The notes beneath the pieces are model-generated. The model did not search any database, had not been told where the DNA came from, and saw nothing but the letters and a program-made list of their open reading frames with translations. Below are positions 1 through 5,907 of a stretch of 5,907 nucleotides of DNA, piece after piece (the stretch's first letter is position 1; each line of letters begins with the position of its first letter). This DNA comes from VAZQ01 sp036498625. Lineage in GTDB: Bacteria > Pseudomonadota > Alphaproteobacteria > Rhizobiales > Xanthobacteraceae. The position numbers and the translations under genes are program-made. Where the stretch lies: assembly GCA_036498625.1 (NCBI GenBank), contig DASYFD010000035.1, forward strand, positions 1-5,907. Direction: 5' to 3'.

Positions 1-1631
1 CCAGCTTCGGTAAGCTCCTCGAGGTGGACGACCTCTCCATTGCCTTCAGGCAGGGCACGCGCGAGACGCTGGCGGTCGATCATGTCTCGTTCGACATCGC
101 CAAGGGTGAGACCGTGGCGCTGGTCGGCGAATCGGGCTCCGGCAAGTCGGTGACGGCGCTCTCGGTGATGAAGCTTTTGCCCTATCCGGCAGCGCGTCAC
201 CCCTCCGGCTCGATCCGCTTCAAGGGGCAGGAGCTGTTGAGCATGACGGAGCGGCAGATCCGTCAGGTACGCGGCAACAACATCACCATCATCTTCCAGG
301 AGCCGATGACCTCGCTCAATCCGCTCCACACGATCGAGAAGCAGATCGGCGAGATCCTGCTGCTGCATCAGGGCGTGACCGGCGAGCCGGCCCGCCGGCG
401 CACGATCGAGCTTCTTTCCCAGGTCGGCATCCCCGATCCGGAGACCCGCCTCAACAGCTATCCGCACCAGCTTTCCGGCGGCCAGCGCCAGCGGGTGATG
501 ATCGCCATGGCGCTCGCCAACGAGCCCGACCTGTTGATCGCCGACGAGCCCACCACCGCGCTCGACGTCACCGTGCAGGCGCAGATCCTCAAGCTCCTGA
601 AGGATCTGCAGGGCCGGCTCGGCATGGCCATGCTGTTCATCACCCATGACCTCGGCATCGTGCGCAAGCTGGCGGAGCGGGTCTGCGTGATGAAGGAGGG
701 GAGGATCGTCGAGCAGGGCGCGATCGAGCGGGTGTTCAAGGCGCCCGAGCATCCCTATACGCGCGCCCTCATCATGGCGGAGCCGCGGCCCGATCCGGCG
801 CCGGTGCGGCCCGGCTCCCCGGTGGTGCTGGAGACACAGGACCTCAAGGTCTGGTTTCCGATCAAGCGCGGCTTCCTGCGGCGGGTGGTCGGCCACATCA
901 AGGCGGTCGATGGCGTGAGCATCGCGGTGCGCCAGGGCGAGACGCTCGGCATCGTCGGCGAATCCGGCTCGGGCAAGACCACGCTCGGCCTCGCCATCCT
1001 GCGGCTCATCTCCTCGCAGGGCCGCATCGTTTTCCTCGGCAAGCCGATCGCGGGCTTGAAATTCCGCGACATGTTGCCGTTCCGCCGCGACATGCAGATC
1101 GTGTTCCAGGACCCCTATGGATCGCTCAGCCCGCGCATGTCGGTGTCCGACATCATCGAGGAGGGGCTGCGGGTGCATTCCCCGAAGCTCACGCCGGCGG
1201 AGCGCGACCAGCGCGTGGTGCGGGCGCTCGCCGACGTCGGCCTCGATACCGATACGCGCTTTCGCTATCCGCACGAATTCTCCGGCGGCCAGCGCCAGCG
1301 CATCGCGCTCGCGCGCGCGGTCGTGCTGGAGCCGACCTTCGTGGTGCTCGACGAGCCCACCAGCGCACTCGACATGCTGATCCAGGCCCAGATGGTCGAC
1401 CTGTTGCGGGCGTTGCAGAAGCGGCGCAATCTCACCTATCTGTTCATCTCGCATGATCTGCGCGTGGTGGCTGCCCTGGCGAGCCGGCTGGTGGTGATGC
1501 GCAACGGCAAGGTGGTGGAGGAAGGCCCCGCCGTCGATCTGTTCGCGAGCCCGAAGAGCGACTACACCTGTGCCCTGTTCGCCGCCGCCTTCAATCTGGA
1601 GACGGCGCCGGAAGGCGTCGTCGCCGAATAG
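1..1631 (+). CDS. yejF: YejF-type dual-ATPase subunit of a peptide ABC importer (5' end outside window)
   Basis: This is the cytoplasmic ATP-hydrolysing subunit of an oligopeptide/microcin C-type ABC importer, with two nucleotide-binding domains fused in one chain. Residues are counted from the GTG at 24. Domain 1 has Walker A GESGSGKS (35-42), Q-loop Q92, signature LSGGQRQR (150-157), Walker B ending in DEP (174-176) and switch His208, then a HPYTRAL oligopeptide-transporter tail near 243-249. Domain 2 has Walker A GESGSGKT (312-319), Q362, signature FSGGQRQR (419-426), Walker B DEP (443-445), His478 and a DYTCALF tail. Every catalytic motif is intact in both halves. The frame stays open to base 1, and the residues before the GTG (SFGKLLEV) fit the usual 'LLEVxDLS' first strand, so the true start lies just upstream. 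The length of about 540 residues suits YejF (about 530). Permease and binding-protein genes are expected upstream but are not visible. The DppD-DppF or GsiA-like families are the main alternatives; the fused layout and the tail favour YejF. Confidence 0.9.
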   Translation, partial: SFGKLLEVDDLSIAFRQGTRETLAVDHVSFDIAKGETVALVGESGSGKSVTALSVMKLLPYPAARHPSGSIRFKGQELLSMTERQIRQVRGNNITIIFQEPMTSLNPLHTIEKQIGEILLLHQGVTGEPARRRTIELLSQVGIPDPETRLNSYPHQLSGGQRQRVMIAMALANEPDLLIADEPTTALDVTVQAQILKLLKDLQGRLGMAMLFITHDLGIVRKLAERVCVMKEGRIVEQGAIERVFKAPEHPYTRALIMAEPRPDPAPVRPGSPVVLETQDLKVWFPIKRGFLRRVVGHIKAVDGVSIAVRQGETLGIVGESGSGKTTLGLAILRLISSQGRIVFLGKPIAGLKFRDMLPFRRDMQIVFQDPYGSLSPRMSVSDIIEEGLRVHSPKLTPAERDQRVVRALADVGLDTDTRFRYPHEFSGGQRQRIALARAVVLEPTFVVLDEPTSALDMLIQAQMVDLLRALQKRRNLTYLFISHDLRVVAALASRLVVMRNGKVVEEGPAVDLFASPKSDYTCALFAAAFNLETAPEGVVAE

Positions 1632-1633
1632 GA
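1630..1633 (+). promoter_or_regulatory. Shine-Dalgarno for the Nudix gene
   Basis: AGGA, overlapping the stop codon of the ABC ATPase gene, lies 6 bases before the TTG at 1640. The Nudix frame has no ATG or GTG between this site and the conserved domain, so the site supports the unusual TTG start and suggests that translation is coupled to the upstream gene. Confidence 0.5.
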
Positions 1634-1639
1634 TCATCA

Positions 1640-2281
1640 TTGGCCCGCCCCCCGCATTCCGACCCGCGCTTGACCGATTGCGCCGTCGAGGTCTCGCTGT
1701 CGGCTCCCGAGCTGCTCGGCAAAGGCTTTCGCGCCTATCAGCGTTACGGCTACACGCTGCCGGGCGACGATCCCGAGCGCGAGACGCGCACCCATGACCT
1801 CGTGCGCTTCGGGCGGATCGTGGCGGTGCTGCCGGTCGACCTCGCGCGCGACGAGGTCATCCTGATCCGCCAGTTTCGCCTGCCGGCGCAGCTGGCCAAC
1901 GGCAACGGCGAGATGGTCGAGATCGTGGCCGGTCACGTGGAGGCGGGCGAAGAATTGCCGGAGGCCGCGCGCCGCGAATGTCTCGAGGAGATCGGCGTGG
2001 CGCCGTCCGGGCTCACCCGGCTCTTCACCTATCTGCCGACGCCGGGCGCCTCCGACGAGCAGATCACGCTCTTTCTCGGCGTCGTCGACGCCGCGCAGGT
2101 GCCCGCGGAGGCCGGGGCCGCGGCCGAGCGCGAGGAGACCCGGCCGCTGCGCGTATCGATCGATGCCGCGGTCGCTGCGCTCGGGCATGACACCATGCAC
2201 AATGGTTTGCTCGTGCTGGCGCTGCACTGGCTCGCGCTCAACCGCGGACGCTTGCGGGAGATTGCGGGCGCGGGCGAGTAG
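1640..2281 (+). CDS. Nudix hydrolase, ADP-ribose pyrophosphatase-like
   Basis: This is a 213-residue Nudix protein predicted to hydrolyse a nucleoside diphosphate linked to another group, most likely ADP-ribose to AMP and ribose 5-phosphate, in the cytoplasm. A complete Nudix box spans residues 98-120: Gly98, Glu104, Arg112-Glu113, Glu116-Glu117 and Gly119, the Mg2+-binding pattern GX5EX7REUXEEXGU. Before it comes the E(M)VEIVAG strand usual in ADP-ribose pyrophosphatases. After it comes PTPGASDEQITLFLG (133-147), matching the 'SPG(F)SDE' loop of that subfamily, and a DTMHNGL segment (184-190) like the usual C-terminal 'NG' helix. GDP-mannose or other sugar-nucleotide pyrophosphatases of the same clan are the alternatives. 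The start is TTG at 1640, backed by AGGA 6 bases upstream. It follows the ABC ATPase stop by 8 bp, so one operon is likely, although the two products have no obvious biochemical link. Confidence 0.88.
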   Translation: MARPPHSDPRLTDCAVEVSLSAPELLGKGFRAYQRYGYTLPGDDPERETRTHDLVRFGRIVAVLPVDLARDEVILIRQFRLPAQLANGNGEMVEIVAGHVEAGEELPEAARRECLEEIGVAPSGLTRLFTYLPTPGASDEQITLFLGVVDAAQVPAEAGAAAEREETRPLRVSIDAAVAALGHDTMHNGLLVLALHWLALNRGRLREIAGAGE

Positions 2282-2329
2282 CGCGTTGCATTTGAGGCCG
2301 CACCGCGCGCGTCACGACCTGCGACGGGA

Positions 2330-2362
2330 TTGCGCTTGCGCCGGCTGGGCAAAAGTTAGAAA
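2330..2362 (+). promoter_or_regulatory. weak candidate promoter before the exported-protein gene
   Basis: The 119-bp gap after the Nudix gene contains a tandem TTGCGC (2330-2335 and 2336-2341), each copy resembling a -35 element. An A-rich stretch follows, with TAGAAA (2357-2362) as a possible -10. Spacings are 21 and 15 bases, neither ideal, so this is only suggestive. Nothing else is recognisable in the gap and there is no clear terminator. Confidence 0.2.
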
Positions 2363-2387
2363 AAAGAGGCGCTGATCGTCACAGAAT

Positions 2388-2393
2388 GAGGAA
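2388..2393 (+). promoter_or_regulatory. Shine-Dalgarno favouring the ATG at 2401
   Basis: GAGGAA sits 7 bases before the ATG at 2401. The alternative in-frame ATG at 2386 has only AGAGG at 2365-2369, 16 bases away, which is too far. The site therefore decides for the shorter product. Confidence 0.55.
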
Positions 2394-2400
2394 CCGCCCG

Positions 2401-3288
2401 ATGTCGGGAACCGTTTTGAAGCACGCACCCGTGCCGCGGCAGGTCGTTCTGGCGGGCCTTCTCTTGGCTGGAATGGTGGCGGCAATTACCGCTGCGGGGG
2501 CGGAGCCGAACGGCAAAATTCCCAACCTGACCTCGGCCGATTTCGGCTGGCAGTCGAATGTCTCGGACTGGCAGGAGCCGCCGCCCGGGAACGGCCATGG
2601 ACCGATCAAGCCAGATCCCGACCATCCCTACACCAGCAACGCCGAGGCGGCGCGAACCGGCAAGCCGCCGACCAAACGCATCGGCGACTACAAGGATCCG
2701 GTTCTCAAGCCATGGGCGGCGGCCGCCATGAAGGCGTCGAACGAGGAGGCGCTGTCGAGCGTCGAGAAAATTCCGTTCGCGGCGCAAGCGCGCTGCTACC
2801 CGGGCAGCGTCCCGGGCCAGCTGCTGTATCCGTTCGAGCCGCTTTATTTCATCCAGATGCCGAAGATCGTCTACATGATCTGGCAGCGCGACCACATGGT
2901 TCGGCGCGTGTTCATGACCGACGCGCATTCCGAGAAGCCCAAGCCGTCGTGGTTCGGCGAATCCATCGGGCGCTACGAGGGCGGCGACACCTTCGTGGTC
3001 GACACCATCGGGCTTTCCACTAAGGACAGCTACATCGACAATTTCCACACCGTGCACACTGAAAATCTGCACGTGGTGGAGCGCTTCAAGCTCGATGCCG
3101 ACGGCCAGCACCTGACCGCGATCGCGAAGGTCGAGGATCCCGAGGCCTTCAACGCGCCGATCTCGATGCTGCAGCGCTGGTTCAAGGCCAAAGGCCGCAT
3201 GATCGAGACCGTCTGTGCCGAGAACAACAACGATTATTTCAGCCAGGGCTTGTTCCCGGTTCCGATCGCCGACAAGCCGGATTTCTAG
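2401..3288 (+). CDS. exported protein of unknown function
   Basis: The product is 295 residues; starting at the ATG at 2386 instead would add five. The N-terminus reads as a Sec signal peptide: Lys7 and Arg13, a hydrophobic core at about 15-30, and a likely AxA-type cut after Ala34 (AGA before EPNG). The mature protein is predicted to be soluble in the periplasm or secreted. It has a Pro/Gly-rich, aromatic stretch (40-100) and then a region (about 145-295) that resembles a family often annotated only as 'hypothetical protein' in Bradyrhizobium, sphingomonads and Acidobacteria. Landmarks there are WFGESIGRYEGGDTFVVDTIG (184-204), HTVHTENLHVVERFK (216-230), VEDPEAFN (244-251) and VCAENNN (271-277). 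The mature chain has only two cysteines, Cys132 and Cys272, which could form a disulphide. I recognise no catalytic motif and assign no function. It stands alone on the + strand and converges on the peptidase genes. The family resemblance is from memory. Confidence 0.82.
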   Translation: MSGTVLKHAPVPRQVVLAGLLLAGMVAAITAAGAEPNGKIPNLTSADFGWQSNVSDWQEPPPGNGHGPIKPDPDHPYTSNAEAARTGKPPTKRIGDYKDPVLKPWAAAAMKASNEEALSSVEKIPFAAQARCYPGSVPGQLLYPFEPLYFIQMPKIVYMIWQRDHMVRRVFMTDAHSEKPKPSWFGESIGRYEGGDTFVVDTIGLSTKDSYIDNFHTVHTENLHVVERFKLDADGQHLTAIAKVEDPEAFNAPISMLQRWFKAKGRMIETVCAENNNDYFSQGLFPVPIADKPDF

Positions 3289-3322
3289 GGCTGCTGCTCG
3301 GCGACTAGGTCGGCTGCAGGAC

Positions 3323-3412
3323 GGGTTGAGCTCTTGCGAAATCCATCGCCGCCGCCGATTGGCTTCGCATAGCCCGCGAAGACGGGCGTAACCGTCCTTA
3401 AGAGCTCAATCC
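3323..3412. repeat. inverted repeat with nested hairpins between convergent genes
   Basis: TTGAGCTCTT (3326-3335) is the exact reverse complement of AAGAGCTCAA (3400-3409). In RNA the stem extends to 13 pairs (3323-3335 with 3400-3412) with one G-U pair. The 64-base interior holds competing short stems: CTTCGC/GCGAAG (3363-3368 with 3376-3381), GCCCG/CGGGC (3372-3376 with 3383-3387), GACGG/CCGTC (3381-3385 with 3392-3396), and TGCGAA/TTCGCA (3335-3340 with 3364-3369). It fills most of the 143-bp gap between two converging genes. Neither strand has a T-tract after the stem, so it is not a standard intrinsic terminator. It could be a dispersed extragenic repeat, a 3'-end stabilising structure or a transcription barrier. 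Confidence 0.5.
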
Positions 3413-3431
3413 ATCCTACCAAACCCGCCCG

Positions 3432-4220
3432 TCAGCCGGCAGCCAGCCGCCGCACGCTGCTCAATTCGCTGCCCGCCGCCTTGATGCGGGCAAGTGCTTC
3501 GCCGATCGGCTCGATCGCGACCGCCATGTGGAACGCATTGGCGTGGATCAGCGTGTCGCGGTCGCGCGCGATGGCGACATGGCCCTTCCAGAACAAAAGA
3601 TCGCCGCGGCGCAGATCGGAAAGCGCGCGGATGGGCGAAAGCGCAACCCCGAGCGCTGCCTCCTGCATGTTGCTGTCGCGCGGGCAGGACACGCCGCAGG
3701 CGGTGAGGGCGACCTGGACCAGTCCCGAGCAATCAAGCCCGAGGCTGGTCTTGCCGCCCCAGAGGTAAGGCACGTGCAGGAACTGCTCGGCAACCGCCAC
3801 CGGGTCGGGCTCGAACACGTCGAGGCGCGCCAGATGCCGGGCCGCGACGTATCCGCCGGCTCGCGTGACCGCGAAGGTTTCCTCGTTGCGCGCGATGGCG
3901 AGCCGGCAGCCGCGCGAAAGCCCCTCGATCGGCGGCAGCTTGATCGAAGGACCCGGGAATACCAGCGTGCGGGGCACCCCGACCTTGTGCGTGGCGGCCG
4001 GTCCGGGTGCGGCCAGCGCGTTGGCGGGCAGCCAGCCCGCATATCCGTCGGCTTCGAGCCGGCCTCGGCACCAGCCCTCCGCGTTGGTCTCCTCGACCAG
4101 AACGTGCTCGCCCTTGAGGGCCTCGGTGTCGAGCGCCGCGTCGGGCGAAGGGCTGCGGCGCACCGGCGCCTGCGGGTCGACCACCTCACGGACTTCGGCG
4201 CGGTGCGGCGCGTCAGCCAT
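3432..4220 (-). CDS. NlpC/P60 (C40) cysteine peptidase with N-terminal SH3-like domains
   Basis: This 262-residue enzyme probably cleaves the gamma-D-Glu-diamino acid bond of cell-wall peptides, as YkfC-type C40 peptidases do. Residues 1-25 are a charged leader with no hydrophobic core, so it looks cytoplasmic. An SH3b-like segment covers about 28-70 (HVLVEETNAEGWCRGRLE, GYAGWLPANAL) and a second about 80-135. The catalytic domain is about 138-262: PYLWGGKTSLGLDCSGLVQ places the nucleophile at Cys164, GHVAIA gives His214, and HANAF gives His226 as the third polar residue. RRGDLLFW (204-211) is the usual strand before the histidine. The frame is open further upstream, to 4505, but those codons lie inside the aminopeptidase gene and translate to low-complexity Arg/Pro-rich sequence, so the ATG at 4220 is chosen. 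The first 8 bases overlap the end of the aminopeptidase gene. No Shine-Dalgarno precedes the ATG, which suggests translational coupling. Confidence 0.9.
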   Translation of the reverse strand: MADAPHRAEVREVVDPQAPVRRSPSPDAALDTEALKGEHVLVEETNAEGWCRGRLEADGYAGWLPANALAAPGPAATHKVGVPRTLVFPGPSIKLPPIEGLSRGCRLAIARNEETFAVTRAGGYVAARHLARLDVFEPDPVAVAEQFLHVPYLWGGKTSLGLDCSGLVQVALTACGVSCPRDSNMQEAALGVALSPIRALSDLRRGDLLFWKGHVAIARDRDTLIHANAFHMAVAIEPIGEALARIKAAGSELSSVRRLAAG

Positions 4221-5610
4221 AGCGCGCCGTGAGCAGATGATAGAGCGCGCGCGCGGCCTGGCATTCGGCGCCTTCCGGGCGCCCCGGCTTGCTGGCCTGG
4301 TTCCAGGCATAGATGTCACAATGCAGCCAGGCCTTGGCGGCGGAAACGAAGCGGCGCAGGAACAGCGCGGCCGTGATCGAGCCCGCGAAGCCCCCGCTCG
4401 AGACATTGTTGACGTCGGCGACCTTGGAATCGAGCAACTGGTCGTACGGGGTCCACAGCGGCAGCCGCCACAGCGGATCGCTCTCGGCATCGGCACTGCG
4501 CGCAAGCGCTAAGGCGAGCGCGTCGTCATCGGTATAGAACGGCACCACCTCGGGGCCGAGCGCCACGCGGGCGGCGCCGGTCAGGGTCGCCAAGTCGACG
4601 ATGAGATCGGGGGCTTCCTCGTCGGCGAGCGCCAGCGCGTCGGCCAGGATCAGCCGGCCCTCCGCATCGGTGTTGCCGATCTCGACGCTCAAGCCCTTGC
4701 GCGAGCGGTAGATGTCGCGGGGCCGGAAGGCGGAGCCGGAAATCGCATTCTCCACCACCGGCAATAGCAGGCGCAGCCGGAGTCTCGCGCCGCGGTCCAT
4801 CAGCATATGGGCCAGCGCCAGCACGGTGGCGGCGCCGCCCATGTCCTTCTTCATGTTCAGCATGCCGCTTTCGGATTTGATATCGAGCCCGCCGGTGTCG
4901 AAGCACACGCCCTTGCCGATCAGGGTGACCTTCGGATGGGCGGGATTTCCCCAGCCGATGTCGATGAGGCGCGGGGCCCGGTCGGCGGCGCGCCCGACCG
5001 CATGGATGAGCGGAAAATTTGCGGCGAGGAGATCGTCCCCGACGATCGTCCGGAATGTCGCCCCGTGCCGCGTTGCCAGGGCACGCGCGGCATCCTCGAG
5101 CTCGGCCGGTCCCATGTCGTTGGCGGGGGTGTTGATCAGGTCGCGGGCAAGCCCGACGGCCTCGGCGATGCGGGTCACGTCGGCGCCATCGATGCCGGCC
5201 GGCATCTCGAGCCTGACCTCTTTGCTCTCGGGCTTGCGATAGCGCGCGAAGCGGTAGCTTCCGAGCGCAAAGGCGAGCGCCGCCAGGCGCGCATCGTGCG
5301 GCGCATTGGCGAACCGGTAGTTGCCGGCCGGCAGCAAGGCCGGCAAGGCGCCCGGCCGCAGCAAATCCTTGGAGGCGGCATCGGCATCCTCGAGGCCGAA
5401 CAGCACGCCCGTGAGCCCGTCGGTTCCGGGCAGCAAGAGGTGCCGGCCGGCGAGGGGCTCGAAGCCGGCGGCATCCGCATAGCTGCGGCTTCGGGCGTCG
5501 AGGTGCTCGCGGATTTGGGGCCAGGTCGCGGCGGTCACGAACGTCACCGGCACCGTTGCGATCGTGCTGCCGGGGGTGACGAACACGGCGGGAATCGAGG
5601 ATTGCGGCAT
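4213..5610 (-). CDS. M17 leucyl aminopeptidase family protein
   Basis: This is a dimetal cytosolic aminopeptidase that removes N-terminal residues from peptides, 465 residues long, within the normal range for the family. The N-terminal third (1-150) is the variable domain. The catalytic domain shows GKGVCFDTGGLDIK (232-245), giving metal ligands Lys233 and Asp238 and catalytic Lys245; KKDMGGA supplies Asp256; the family signature NTDAEGRL (313-320) supplies Asp315, Glu317 and Arg319. All expected metal and catalytic residues are present, so the enzyme should be active. There is no signal peptide. The ATG at 5610 is the first possible start because an in-frame TAG lies 12 bases upstream. The closest purine-rich site (GGGAGG) is 18 bases away, so initiation may be weak. 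It is the first gene of a two-gene unit with the NlpC/P60 peptidase. Peptidase B-like members are the closest alternative name. Confidence 0.93.
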   Translation of the reverse strand: MPQSSIPAVFVTPGSTIATVPVTFVTAATWPQIREHLDARSRSYADAAGFEPLAGRHLLLPGTDGLTGVLFGLEDADAASKDLLRPGALPALLPAGNYRFANAPHDARLAALAFALGSYRFARYRKPESKEVRLEMPAGIDGADVTRIAEAVGLARDLINTPANDMGPAELEDAARALATRHGATFRTIVGDDLLAANFPLIHAVGRAADRAPRLIDIGWGNPAHPKVTLIGKGVCFDTGGLDIKSESGMLNMKKDMGGAATVLALAHMLMDRGARLRLRLLLPVVENAISGSAFRPRDIYRSRKGLSVEIGNTDAEGRLILADALALADEEAPDLIVDLATLTGAARVALGPEVVPFYTDDDALALALARSADAESDPLWRLPLWTPYDQLLDSKVADVNNVSSGGFAGSITAALFLRRFVSAAKAWLHCDIYAWNQASKPGRPEGAECQAARALYHLLTARYG

Positions 5611-5676
5611 GGATCTGAGCTAGCACGGCCTCCCGCCGGGGTGAAGGCAGGCCCCGCCGGGCCGCCGGCAGCAGGA

Positions 5677-5699
5677 GTTAACCGGTTGTTAGGGTTAAC
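5677..5699. promoter_or_regulatory. TTAA-rich partly palindromic motif, possible CtrA-type site
   Basis: In a GC-rich 141-bp divergent gap, GTTAACC (5677-5683) and its inverse GGTTAAC (5693-5699) flank 9 bases, and a smaller palindrome AACCGGTT occupies 5680-5687. TTAA at 5678-5681 followed by 7 bases and TTAG (5689-5692) matches 7 of 8 positions of the alphaproteobacterial CtrA box TTAA-N7-TTAA. It lies 53 bases before the lipoprotein start and 67 bases before the aminopeptidase start, a suitable place for an operator. An unknown dimeric regulator binding the GTTAACC arms is an equal alternative. No convincing -35/-10 pair was found beside it. Confidence 0.35.
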
Positions 5700-5751
5700 G
5701 TTTTATTGCTGCTCTGGAAGGGGCGGCGAGGCCCGCGCACGCAGACCCGTG

Positions 5752-5907
5752 ATGACTTCGCGTTCAAAGCATTTCGACAGCGCACGCCCATTGGTCGCGA
5801 TCGCGGCGACGGTCATGCTCGCCGGCGCGCTCGCCGGCTGCGCCAGCGCCCGTTTGCCCGAGACCACCGGATCGGTCGCGGCCGCTGCTCCTGCGCCTGC
5901 AAGCGAG
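5752..5907 (+). CDS. lipoprotein, N-terminus only (3' end outside window)
   Basis: 52 codons are visible from the ATG at 5752 to the window end without a stop. The product starts with a type II signal peptide: charged residues up to Arg12, a hydrophobic core PLVAIAATVMLAGALAGC, and a lipobox LAGC with the lipidated cysteine at residue 30. An Ala/Pro-rich linker (ETTGSVAAAAPAPA) follows. It should be anchored to a membrane on the periplasmic side. The residue after Cys is Ala, which does not suggest inner-membrane retention by the enterobacterial +2 rule. The short CAS...TTGS-rich beginning resembles TadD-like TPR lipoproteins of rhizobia, but the informative part lies beyond the window, so I assign no function. 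A GTG directly before the ATG (5749) is an alternative start. No clear Shine-Dalgarno is seen. Confidence 0.75.
   Translation, partial: MTSRSKHFDSARPLVAIAATVMLAGALAGCASARLPETTGSVAAAAPAPASE

Noticed and set aside
24..26. GTG as the start of the ABC ATPase
   Set aside because: The frame is open to base 1 and the codons before it continue the conserved first strand (LLEVDDLS), so the real start is almost surely outside the window.
474..1300. 20-base perfect direct repeat (474-493 and 1281-1300) inside the ABC ATPase gene
   Set aside because: Both copies encode the SGGQRQR signature of the two nucleotide-binding domains. Coding constraint and a shared codon preference explain it.
2282..2400. 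terminator after the Nudix gene
   Set aside because: The gap has only a tandem TTGCGC and GC-rich runs. I found no stem of useful length followed by a T-tract.
3528..4232. 234-codon open frame on + opposite the NlpC/P60 gene
   Set aside because: It is an antisense shadow in GC-rich coding DNA: Arg/Ala/Gly-rich, no domain, no ribosome site, while the opposite strand has an intact enzyme.
4221..4505. N-terminal extension of the NlpC/P60 protein to an upstream ATG
   Set aside because: The added residues are Arg/Cys/Pro-rich, have no family resemblance and lie wholly within the aminopeptidase coding sequence; the ATG at 4220 with an 8-bp overlap is far more plausible.
4526..5626. 366-codon open frame on - overlapping the aminopeptidase gene
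   Set aside because: It is out of frame with the complete M17 enzyme and translates to Arg/Pro/His-rich sequence with no recognisable motif.
5632..5661. CCCGCCGGG repeated at 5632-5640 and 5653-5661
   Set aside because: It is a short GC-rich repeat of a kind expected by chance at this base composition, with no further copies seen.
5684..5715. sigma-70 promoter for the lipoprotein gene (TTGTTA as -35)
   Set aside because: No acceptable -10 lies at 16-18 bases from it, so it was not called.

Overview
The window is GC-rich, about two thirds G+C by eye, with dense coding, GTG/TTG starts and protein families that point to an alphaproteobacterium, most likely Hyphomicrobiales (Bradyrhizobium/Xanthobacteraceae-like). 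This is inferred from protein style and base composition, not from a marker gene. It holds six genes, two of them cut by the window edges. I see no tRNA, rRNA, CRISPR array, insertion sequence or phage gene.

Left block, + strand: the 3' bulk of a YejF-type fused double ATPase of a peptide ABC importer (to 1631) is followed after 8 bp by a Nudix hydrolase of the ADP-ribose pyrophosphatase type (1640-2281, TTG start). These two are probably co-transcribed. After a 119-bp gap comes a + strand gene for an exported protein of unknown function (2401-3288).

Right block, - strand: an M17 leucyl-aminopeptidase-family protein (5610-4213) overlaps by 8 bp the start of an NlpC/P60 (C40) cysteine peptidase (4220-3432). 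Both look cytoplasmic. The pair converges on the exported-protein gene, and the 143-bp gap between them holds a long inverted repeat with smaller nested hairpins. To the right, after a 141-bp divergent intergenic region with a TTAA-rich, partly palindromic motif, a + strand lipoprotein gene starts at 5752 and runs off the end.

Working model (inference): the peptide importer and the coupled NlpC/P60 plus aminopeptidase could form an uptake and degradation route for peptides, possibly cell-wall muropeptides. The functional link between the + and - strand genes rests only on proximity and known family roles. Nothing in the window clearly amounts to a new defence or mobile system. The least explained items are the exported protein, the inverted repeat and the TTAA motif.
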